Positions 6,812-12,787 of a stretch of 12,787 bases of DNA are shown one piece after another. The notes under the pieces were generated by a model, which was not told the DNA's origin, did not search any database, and saw only the letters and a program-made list of their open reading frames with translations. Within the stretch, counting starts at the first letter, position 1; the number at the start of each line of letters is the position of its first letter. Origin of the DNA: an uncultured Lachnospiraceae bacterium (lineage in GTDB: Bacteria; Bacillota; Clostridia; Lachnospirales; Lachnospiraceae); contig USSP01000018.1 of the NCBI GenBank assembly GCA_900557385.1, forward strand, positions 1 to 12,787, given 5' to 3'. The position numbers and the translations under genes were made by a program.

Positions 6812-8019
6812 GAGTAACCTTTGTTTCTAATTACATGAATCATCATCAACAACCCTTTTCGGAAGCGATGCGGGCCCGTCTTGGCGAGGATTATACCTTT
6901 ATCCAGACCCAGCCTATGGAGGAAGAGCGGGTGCAGATGGGGTGGGACACCTCGGTACAGAGCCTTTCCTTTGTACGGAAATTCTGGGAACAGGAGGAGA
7001 CCTGCAGACGGCTGATTTGGGACAGCGATGTGGTGATTTTCGGCTGGACAGGCATGGAAGAATTGATTGTGCCTCGCCTGCAGGCAGGCAGACTGACCTT
7101 CCGGAACTCCGAGCGGATCTACAAGGAAGGGCAATGGAAAGCCATTTCACCCCGTGGATTAAGGCAAAAATACCGGGACTACATTCAATATCGTAAAAAA
7201 CCCTACTATCTTTTATGTGCAGGCGGTTATGTGGCATCGGATTTTGCGTTGATTCACAGCTTTCCGCATAAAATGTTCCGTTGGGGATATTTCCCGCCAA
7301 AGAAAATCTATGAGGAGGCCTTTCTGGAGAATAAACAGCGGCGGAACGCAAAGATGCCGGTAGAAATTCTCTGGGCAGGGCGTTTTATCGACTGGAAGCA
7401 TCCGGAAGTCGCATTACAGGTGGCAGCAGCACTGAAGGAAAAAGAGATTCCCTTTCACCTTACCATGGTAGGCGATGGCGAGATGCGGGAGCAACTGAAG
7501 AAACGGGCAGGACAGGAACAGCTGACACAACAGGTAACTTTTACTGGGTTTCAGAAGCCGGAACAGGTACGACAATATATGGAGAAGGCACAGATCTTTC
7601 TGTTTACCAGCGATTATAAGGAGGGATGGGGAGCCGTGTTGAATGAAGCCATGAACAGCGGGTGCGCCGTAGTGGTGAATCATGCCCTGGGGGCAGCTCC
7701 TTACCTGATGCAGCATGGAGAAAACGGACTGGTTTATGAAAATGGGAATTTACAGGAATGCCTTTCTCACGTAGTCAGACTTGCTAAAGATCCTGAACTG
7801 TGTCGGCAATTGTCACGAAACGCGTATGATACCATTATAGGAACCTGGAACGCAGAACAGGCAGCCGATCATTTTTTGCGGCTGTGTGAAGAACTGCATG
7901 CAGGAAAGCAACTGACGGATTCGGACAGCCAATTTCCGCAGCTGGGACCCGGAAGTCCGGCGCCGGCAATTTCTCAGCGGAAGATGTACCGCACCATGAC
8001 GGGAAACGTGGGAAAATAG
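6808..8019 (+). CDS. Family 4 (group 1) glycosyltransferase
   Basis: This 403-residue GT-B enzyme is the second of two adjacent GT4 genes. The N-terminal domain starts MRVTFVSNYMNHHQQPFSEA, typical of a branch in which the first strand leads to an acceptor-binding NHHQ loop. The C-terminal domain begins near ILWAGRFIDWKHPEVAL (187-203) and has the donor loop VGDGEM (221-226) and the EX7E motif E272/E280 in KEGWGAVLNEAM (271-282). After residue 370 comes a Pro/Gly/Ser-rich tail with GPGSPAP (380-386). From memory, related enzymes end with a similar 'GPCSKAP' element, so the tail is probably genuine and not a recombination scar. Its start overlaps the preceding stop; AGGAG (6792-6796) lies 11 bases before the ATG, inside the previous gene, so the two are probably translationally coupled. 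It should add one sugar to the repeat unit; donor and acceptor are unknown. Confidence 0.87.
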   Translation: MRVTFVSNYMNHHQQPFSEAMRARLGEDYTFIQTQPMEEERVQMGWDTSVQSLSFVRKFWEQEETCRRLIWDSDVVIFGWTGMEELIVPRLQAGRLTFRNSERIYKEGQWKAISPRGLRQKYRDYIQYRKKPYYLLCAGGYVASDFALIHSFPHKMFRWGYFPPKKIYEEAFLENKQRRNAKMPVEILWAGRFIDWKHPEVALQVAAALKEKEIPFHLTMVGDGEMREQLKKRAGQEQLTQQVTFTGFQKPEQVRQYMEKAQIFLFTSDYKEGWGAVLNEAMNSGCAVVVNHALGAAPYLMQHGENGLVYENGNLQECLSHVVRLAKDPELCRQLSRNAYDTIIGTWNAEQAADHFLRLCEELHAGKQLTDSDSQFPQLGPGSPAPAISQRKMYRTMTGNVGK

Positions 8020-8086
8020 ATTTTCATGCGAAATCTTGTGGGCAACTCCCAAAGCCTGCGGGTTATGGAAAGGCATGGTTATTAGG

Positions 8087-9112
8087 ATGGAAAGTAACAA
8101 AGAGCAGAAACTGGTCAGTGTCATTGTACCGGTTTACAATATATTGGATTGTCTGGAACGTTGTGTAGCTTCCCTGCTTGCCCAGACATATCAAAAGATA
8201 GAAATTCTGTTAGTGGATGATGGCTCTACGGACGGAACGGGAGATTTGTGCGATCAACTGGCAGGCAAAGACAACCGGATTCGCGTGTTCCATAAAGAAA
8301 ACGGAGGCTCTTCTTCTGCCAGAAACTACGGTATTCGACAGGCGAAGGGAGAATATCTGGGGTTTGTGGATAGCGATGATTTTGTGGAGCCGGATATGTA
8401 TGAGCGTCTGCTGGAGGTACTTCTGCAGCATCAGGGAATGATGGCACAGGTGGGACGCAATGAAATTGATGTGGAAGGAAACTTATTACCGGACATCTGT
8501 GTCCCGCCTGAAAAACTGGAAGCGATTTCAGCGGAAGACTTTTTACGGGAACTATTGATGCATCGGGGGGATTGCTCTTTTTGTACGAAACTGATTCACC
8601 GAGAACTTTTCTTCCCAAGGAATGCGGAACCTCGACTTTTCCCGGAGGGCGTGTTAAATGAAGATTTTTATCTCATGGTGCAAATGCTTCCGGAGCTGCA
8701 TCAGCTCTGGTCTTTACCCGGATACAGCTACCATGTGTTTTACCGGATTGGCTCTAATACCAGAAAACAGTCAAAGGAAGAATTTTCCCGCGTGTTTGTG
8801 GATATTGTGAACAATGCAGATATGGTATATGATAAGGTGCTGTTGGATTTCCCGCAGTTGGAAGCGGAAGCAATCCGGTTTAATTTATACCAGCGACTGG
8901 ATTATCTGCTGCATATTCCTATTTCCCAGATGACCAGGGAGAACCGGATGTATCAACAGATTGTGGCATATTTGAAAAGCCATCGAAAGGATATTTTGCA
9001 TAATCCCTGGTTGACCCGTAAAAATCGGGTTTATCTGATGCTGTTTGCCACAGCACCGAAAACAGTGCGGCGGGTACATCGCCTGACCATGAGAGTAAGA
9101 GGAGTAGTATAA
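8087..9112 (+). CDS. Family 2 glycosyltransferase
   Basis: This 341-residue enzyme has a classic GT-A fold signature: SVIVPVYN (11-18), LLVDDGSTDGT (41-51), GGSSSARNYGI (73-83), FVDSDDF (93-99, the DxD metal site) and NEDFYL (191-196, with the catalytic-type acidic pair). It is soluble, with a basic C-terminus that may lie against the membrane. The frame stays open upstream to a TTG at 8036, but that codon has no ribosome site. The ATG at 8075 has GGAAAGG only one base away. The ATG at 8087 gives the normal family N-terminus (MESNKEQKLVSVIVPVYN), with AAAGG 13 bases upstream and AGG immediately before it, so I chose it. The gap from the previous gene (8020-8086) is the largest inside the operon and holds only a possible 19-codon open frame. 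The enzyme should add one sugar to the repeat unit. Confidence 0.9.
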   Translation: MESNKEQKLVSVIVPVYNILDCLERCVASLLAQTYQKIEILLVDDGSTDGTGDLCDQLAGKDNRIRVFHKENGGSSSARNYGIRQAKGEYLGFVDSDDFVEPDMYERLLEVLLQHQGMMAQVGRNEIDVEGNLLPDICVPPEKLEAISAEDFLRELLMHRGDCSFCTKLIHRELFFPRNAEPRLFPEGVLNEDFYLMVQMLPELHQLWSLPGYSYHVFYRIGSNTRKQSKEEFSRVFVDIVNNADMVYDKVLLDFPQLEAEAIRFNLYQRLDYLLHIPISQMTRENRMYQQIVAYLKSHRKDILHNPWLTRKNRVYLMLFATAPKTVRRVHRLTMRVRGVV

Positions 9113-9113
9113 C

Positions 9114-10196
9114 ATGAAACATGTCACCAGAGTCTATGTCTGTCATACCTTTTATCATGTTTATATAGCGTATTTGAAAGAATGTGCTTTGCAAAAAGCA
9201 GATAAAGAAGACAAAACACTGGATAAAGCAGATATTCTGCTCAGCACCATGTCCAATGACTTTTCCGGACTGAAGGAACGAATGGATGCAACCGGGTTCT
9301 GGAATCAGGTGATTCCCTTTGAAGAGAAACACTTTTCCCAGTTCCCGGAACTGCTTTCCTTAAAAAAAGACCGGGGAAACATTGTATGTAACATGTTGGA
9401 ACGAATCCGCTTCTGCAAGCGGTATGGAAAACTGGAGGAACCTTATATTCCCGTGGATTTTAAAAACTATCGGGATATCTATGTGTTCTGTGACTCTGAT
9501 CCCATTGGCTACTACTTAAGCTATAAAAAGATTTATTATCATGCACTGGAGGACGGACTGAACTGTATCCAACATTATGATACTGCCCGTTATGATAATC
9601 GGGGAGCATTTAAGATCAAGGCATGGATGGCTGCACATAACCTGATTTTTATTCAGAATGGTTATGGAAAATATTGTCTGGATATGGAAGTGAACGATAC
9701 CTCTGTGTTGAAATATCCGTTGAAAAAATATAAGGAAGTGCCCCGGGCAAAACTGGTGGAGCAGCTTACAGAGCAGGATAAGGATGTGATTCTTCGTTCT
9801 TTCCTGAAAGATATGGATGGTTTGAAACGGCAGATTCAGGAGGGAAACGAGCATAAAATCCTGGTGCTGTCAGAACCCCTCTGCACCCTGACTGTCCGAG
9901 AGAAAATTTTCCGTGATATCGTGGAAATGTATCGGAAGGATGCCCAGATTTTTATCAAACCCCATCCGAGGGATGCGTTGGATTATGAAGAGTTGTTTAC
10001 AGACTGTGTGGTTCTGGATGGGAAATTCCCCATGGAGATGATGAATTTCATCCCGGGACTTTTCTTTGACAAAGTAATTTCTGTGCTGACGGTGACCAAT
10101 GCCATTCAGTTCACCAGAGAAAACGTGATGTTGGGAAGGGATTTCCTGGACAAGTACGAAGCACCGGAAATCCACCGTCAGAACGACTACATTTAA
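9114..10196 (+). CDS. GT52/sialyltransferase-like glycosyltransferase
   Basis: This 360-residue soluble protein is probably a GT-B transferase related to the GT52 and polysialyltransferase groups. It starts RVYVCHTFYHVYIAY (6-20), resembling the CHTxYH start of CpsK-like enzymes. It has EDG (146-148), IFIKPHPRD (279-287) and a downstream VLDGKFPMEMMNF (300-312). The two short motifs D/E-D/E-G and HP are the shared signatures of bacterial sialyltransferase families GT38, GT52 and GT80, where the acidic residue is the proposed general base and the His contacts CMP. A third Ser/Thr-rich segment may be the SVLTVTNAI stretch (323-331). No neuA, neuB or neuC homologue is visible here, so the donor could be sialic acid, another nonulosonate or something else. 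AGAGGAG (9098-9104) lies nine bases before the ATG, and the preceding stop ends at 9112. The fold is fairly confident; the sugar is not. Confidence 0.7.
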   Translation: MKHVTRVYVCHTFYHVYIAYLKECALQKADKEDKTLDKADILLSTMSNDFSGLKERMDATGFWNQVIPFEEKHFSQFPELLSLKKDRGNIVCNMLERIRFCKRYGKLEEPYIPVDFKNYRDIYVFCDSDPIGYYLSYKKIYYHALEDGLNCIQHYDTARYDNRGAFKIKAWMAAHNLIFIQNGYGKYCLDMEVNDTSVLKYPLKKYKEVPRAKLVEQLTEQDKDVILRSFLKDMDGLKRQIQEGNEHKILVLSEPLCTLTVREKIFRDIVEMYRKDAQIFIKPHPRDALDYEELFTDCVVLDGKFPMEMMNFIPGLFFDKVISVLTVTNAIQFTRENVMLGRDFLDKYEAPEIHRQNDYI

Positions 10197-10213
10197 AAAC
10201 AGAAAGGTTTAAC

Positions 10214-11953
10214 ATGAAGAAGATTTTACGCAAGTTAAATGTATTGCTGGATAAAAAACAAAAGCGAACCATGGGTTGGCTTGTCCTGCTGATGATCGTG
10301 GGAGCGGTGTTGGAGACGGCAAGTATTACATTGATTTTTCCGGTAATTACCGTGGTAATTAACCCGGAATCTGTGGAAACCAATAAGACAGTCAGCGCAT
10401 TGTATGAAGGAATGCATATGCAAAGTACCACCCAGTTTGCCATGGTGGTTATGACGGCACTGATTTTTGCGTTTATCCTGAAAAACAGCTTTTTGTTTTT
10501 ACAGCAGAAGGCAACGCTCCACTTTGTATATACCAATCAGTTCAGAACCTCAGAGCGTATGATGCGCAATTATCTGAAACGGAACTATGAGTTTTATCTG
10601 AATGCGGATACAGCAGTCATTCAGCGGAATATCACTTCGGATGTGAATAATATGTATGCATTGATTCTGGCAGTGCTGCAGATTACTTCGGAATGTATTA
10701 TCTTCCTGACGCTGAGCCTGACCCTTTTCGTCCTGCAGCCATTGATGGCAGTAGTCATTGCTGTAGTATTGGTGTTTACCTTACTGGTTATTATGAAACT
10801 CATTAAACCCACCATGAAAAAGGCGGGACAGGACAACCAGGATTATTATAGTAAACTGTTTAAATGGATTTCCCAGACGGTTACAGGAATCAAAGAAGTA
10901 AAAATTACCCAGAAGGAACAGTACTTCGTGGATGAATATGTGACCTGCGGTCATGGCTATGTAGATGCAGTACAGAAATACAGTCTGTACAGCGCCACAC
11001 CCAGATTATTGATTGAAACCGTATGTATTATCGTGATGATTGGCTACTTGATGGTCATGATGTTAGCAGGGCAGGATCTGACAGACATGGTGGCAACCAT
11101 CAGTGTGTTCGGACTGGCTGCAGTGCGTTTGATTCCAAGTGCCAACCGGATCAACAATCAGTTGACCAACATGGCATATTTCGAGCCCTTCTTTATGAAT
11201 GTCAGCGACAATCTGCAGGATGAGATCAGTGAGGATGCAGTAAAGACGGAATTTGCAAAGCCGGATCAACAGAAACTTCCCGTAAAAGAGAAAATCCGCG
11301 TAGAAAATGTTACCTATGCCTATCCCAATACGGACAAACTGATTTTTGACCATGCGAGCTTTGAGATTCAGGTAGGCACTTCGGTAGGAGTCGTGGGTTC
11401 CTCAGGTGCAGGCAAATCCACGGTGGTGGATATTTTGCTGGGACTTTTGGAAGTGAAGGACGGACATATCTATGCGGACAATACGGACATCCGCAGTGAT
11501 TACAAAGGCTGGCTGAAAAATATCGGCTATATTCCCCAGATGATTTTCATGCTGGACGATACCATTCGCCGGAATGTAGCGTTTGGTGTGCCGGATGACC
11601 AGATTGATGAGAAACGGGTGTGGGAAGTTTTGCGGGAAGCACAGTTAGACGAGTATATTAAGAGCATCCCGGAAGGTTTGGATACCACCATAGGTGAGCG
11701 GGGGATCCGCCTGTCCGGAGGTCAGCGTCAGCGTATCGGTATCGCCCGGGCACTTTACAATGATCCGGAGGTACTGGTACTGGATGAGGCAACTTCCGCG
11801 TTGGACAATGACACGGAGGCAGCGATTATGGATTCCATCAATAGTCTCCATGGCAAAAAGACGCTGATTATCATTGCCCACCGCCTGCAGACCATCGAAA
11901 AATGTGACCATGTTTACCGCGTAGAAAACGGAAAGATTGAGGCAGAGAGATAA
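10214..11953 (+). CDS. ABC transporter, fused permease and ATPase, probable lipid-linked oligosaccharide flippase (PglK/MsbA type)
   Basis: This 579-residue half-transporter should work as a homodimer in the cytoplasmic membrane. The permease part (about 1-330) has six hydrophobic segments (about 22-48, 75-96, 152-174, 177-197, 266-286 and 290-308). The start, with LLMIVGAVLETASITLIFPVI (25-45), resembles PglK-like flippases. The ATPase part has Walker A GSSGAGKST (395-403), the Q-loop IPQMIF (440-445, Q442), the signature LSGGQRQR (500-507), Walker B VLVLDEAT (520-527, E525) and the H-loop IIAHR (553-557, H556), so all key residues are present. By context it is likely to move the lipid-linked repeat unit, or an intermediate, to the outer face. 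AGAAAGG (10201-10207) is six bases before the ATG. Lipid-A export is unlikely in a Firmicute. A peptide or multidrug exporter is the alternative. Confidence 0.88.
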   Translation: MKKILRKLNVLLDKKQKRTMGWLVLLMIVGAVLETASITLIFPVITVVINPESVETNKTVSALYEGMHMQSTTQFAMVVMTALIFAFILKNSFLFLQQKATLHFVYTNQFRTSERMMRNYLKRNYEFYLNADTAVIQRNITSDVNNMYALILAVLQITSECIIFLTLSLTLFVLQPLMAVVIAVVLVFTLLVIMKLIKPTMKKAGQDNQDYYSKLFKWISQTVTGIKEVKITQKEQYFVDEYVTCGHGYVDAVQKYSLYSATPRLLIETVCIIVMIGYLMVMMLAGQDLTDMVATISVFGLAAVRLIPSANRINNQLTNMAYFEPFFMNVSDNLQDEISEDAVKTEFAKPDQQKLPVKEKIRVENVTYAYPNTDKLIFDHASFEIQVGTSVGVVGSSGAGKSTVVDILLGLLEVKDGHIYADNTDIRSDYKGWLKNIGYIPQMIFMLDDTIRRNVAFGVPDDQIDEKRVWEVLREAQLDEYIKSIPEGLDTTIGERGIRLSGGQRQRIGIARALYNDPEVLVLDEATSALDNDTEAAIMDSINSLHGKKTLIIIAHRLQTIEKCDHVYRVENGKIEAER

Positions 11954-12787
11954 ATGAAGTTATCCATTATCGTTCCGGTATACAATATGGCAGGCGGGGG
12001 AAAACTCACTTATTGCATGGAGTCCCTGTTGGCGCAGACACTGCAGGATTTTGAAATCATCGCAGTGGATGACTGCTCCACCGATGATTCCTGGCGTATT
12101 CTCCGGGAATATGAAAGAAAGCATGCAGACAAGGTTCGGAGCTTCCGCCATGAAGTGAATAAAAAACAGGGGGGAGCCCGGAATACCGGTTTGGAACATG
12201 CCGCCGGAGAATGGGTTGGTTTCATTGACAGTGATGACTGGATTGCCCCCCAAATGTATGAGAAACTGCTGAAAAAAGCAGAGGAAACCGGTGCGGATAT
12301 GGTGGGCTGTGATTACTGCCTGACGGATGAACACAGCATGAAAATTGGCAAACGTGTGGAAAACGGCAAAGCAGAGCAGAGCGGCGTGCTTGGCAATAAA
12401 CAGTGTCGGTCATTGATTTTAGACAGCGGAAGCCTTGTTGTAAAGGTCTATCGCCGGGAAATTTTCATGGACAGCGGCATCCGCTTTCCGGAGCACATTT
12501 TTTACGAGGATAATGCGATCAGCGACGCGGTGCTTTTACAGGCACATCATTATGAATATATCCCGGAGGTCATGTATTTTTATTACCAGCATGAAGCGTC
12601 CACGGTGCATACCATCAGCAGGGAGCGCTGTGAAGACCGGATGGCGGCTGGACGGGGCATTCTGGAAAATGCGAAGAAATTCGGTTATCTTGAAACCTAC
12701 CGACCGGAAATCTGCTTTGAATACACGATGCTGTTTTATGTCAACACGTTGTTTTCCTATATGGTCGGAGAGGGTCATAAATCGCTT
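11954..12787 (+). CDS. Family 2 glycosyltransferase (3' end outside window)
   Basis: The frame opens at an ATG directly after the flippase stop (TAA 11951-11953) and stays open to the window end: 278 codons, no stop. GAGG (11939-11942) lies 11 bases upstream, inside the flippase gene. Motifs are SIIVPVYN (4-11), AVDDCSTDDS (37-46, the usual DDGSTD with Cys in place of Gly), GFIDSDDW (89-96, metal site) and HIFYEDNAI (181-189, with the catalytic-type acidic residues). The loop after VPVYN is unusual: MAGGGKLTY replaces the common 'VEKYL' type, adding flexible glycines before the first helix. Length and motif spacing fit the GT2 enzymes of capsule loci. The cut end means any C-terminal domain or membrane helix is unseen. 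It should add one sugar to the repeat unit, or attach a modifying group such as glycerol or ribitol phosphate if the C-terminus proves different. Confidence 0.87.
   Translation, partial: MKLSIIVPVYNMAGGGKLTYCMESLLAQTLQDFEIIAVDDCSTDDSWRILREYERKHADKVRSFRHEVNKKQGGARNTGLEHAAGEWVGFIDSDDWIAPQMYEKLLKKAEETGADMVGCDYCLTDEHSMKIGKRVENGKAEQSGVLGNKQCRSLILDSGSLVVKVYRREIFMDSGIRFPEHIFYEDNAISDAVLLQAHHYEYIPEVMYFYYQHEASTVHTISRERCEDRMAAGRGILENAKKFGYLETYRPEICFEYTMLFYVNTLFSYMVGEGHKSL

Noticed and set aside
7911..8019. The GC-rich, Pro/Gly/Ser-rich 3' tail of the second GT4 gene, with a CCGGCGCCGG palindrome at 7957-7966, as a possible recombination junction.
   Set aside because: The frame continues cleanly to a stop and the encoded GPGSPAP element resembles the C-terminal tails of related GT4 enzymes. 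The palindrome alone is not unusual.
8036..8066. A possible internal promoter (TTGTGG and GGTTAT) before the 8087 gene.
   Set aside because: The spacing of 19 bases and the poor match of the -10 box make it no better than background.
8036..8086. A TTG start at 8036 for the GT2 gene, adding 17 residues.
   Set aside because: There is no ribosome site before it, and the added residues (MWATPKACGLWKGMVIR) do not look like any GT2 N-terminus; the ATG at 8087 gives the normal one.
9022..9038. A small hairpin (ACCCG and CGGGT) within the 8087-9112 gene as a terminator.
   Set aside because: The stem is only five bases, it lies inside a coding region well before the stop, and it has no T run.

Overview
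The window looks like a stretch of a capsular or exopolysaccharide operon from a low-to-mid GC Firmicute, most likely a gut Clostridium of the Lachnospiraceae type. This rests on strong AGGAG-type ribosome sites, a consensus sigma-A promoter, cysteine-containing cytoplasmic enzymes and the mix of protein families (CpsE-like phosphotransferase, Wzz with an atypical tail, EpsG-type polymerase). The assignment is by recognition, not by a database search. All genes are on the + strand.

Layout. Bases 1-245 hold the 3' end of an unrelated gene, probably a secreted or surface protein, closed by a hairpin terminator (258-287). A promoter (297-325) then starts a tightly packed operon of ten genes that runs off the right edge: an initiating phospho-glycosyltransferase (358-1722), a Wzz-type chain-length protein with a kinase-like but P-loop-free tail (1741-2733), a divergent GT2 (2730-3518), an EpsG-type Wzy polymerase (3524-4642), a GT2 (4675-5478), two GT4 enzymes (5498-6811 and 6808-8019), a GT2 (8087-9112), a GT52/sialyltransferase-like enzyme (9114-10196), an ABC-type lipid-oligosaccharide flippase (10214-11953) and a further GT2 cut by the window end (11954 on). 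Gaps are 0-67 bases, or short overlaps. There is no stretch over 300 bases without a gene. I see no tRNA, rRNA, CRISPR array, insertion sequence or attachment site.

How they work together (inference from the families). The CpsE-like enzyme loads a first sugar phosphate on undecaprenyl phosphate. Up to seven further transferases extend it to a repeat unit on the cytoplasmic face. The ABC protein is a candidate to flip the unit, the EpsG-like protein to polymerise it outside, and the Wzz-like protein to set chain length.

The points most worth a second look are the sialyltransferase-type motifs in the 9114 gene without any sialic-acid synthesis gene in view, the pseudo-kinase tail on the Wzz protein, the pairing of an ABC flippase with an EpsG polymerase, and a 12-bp perfect RNA hairpin inside the start of the Wzz gene. 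I do not see a clearly undescribed system beyond these.
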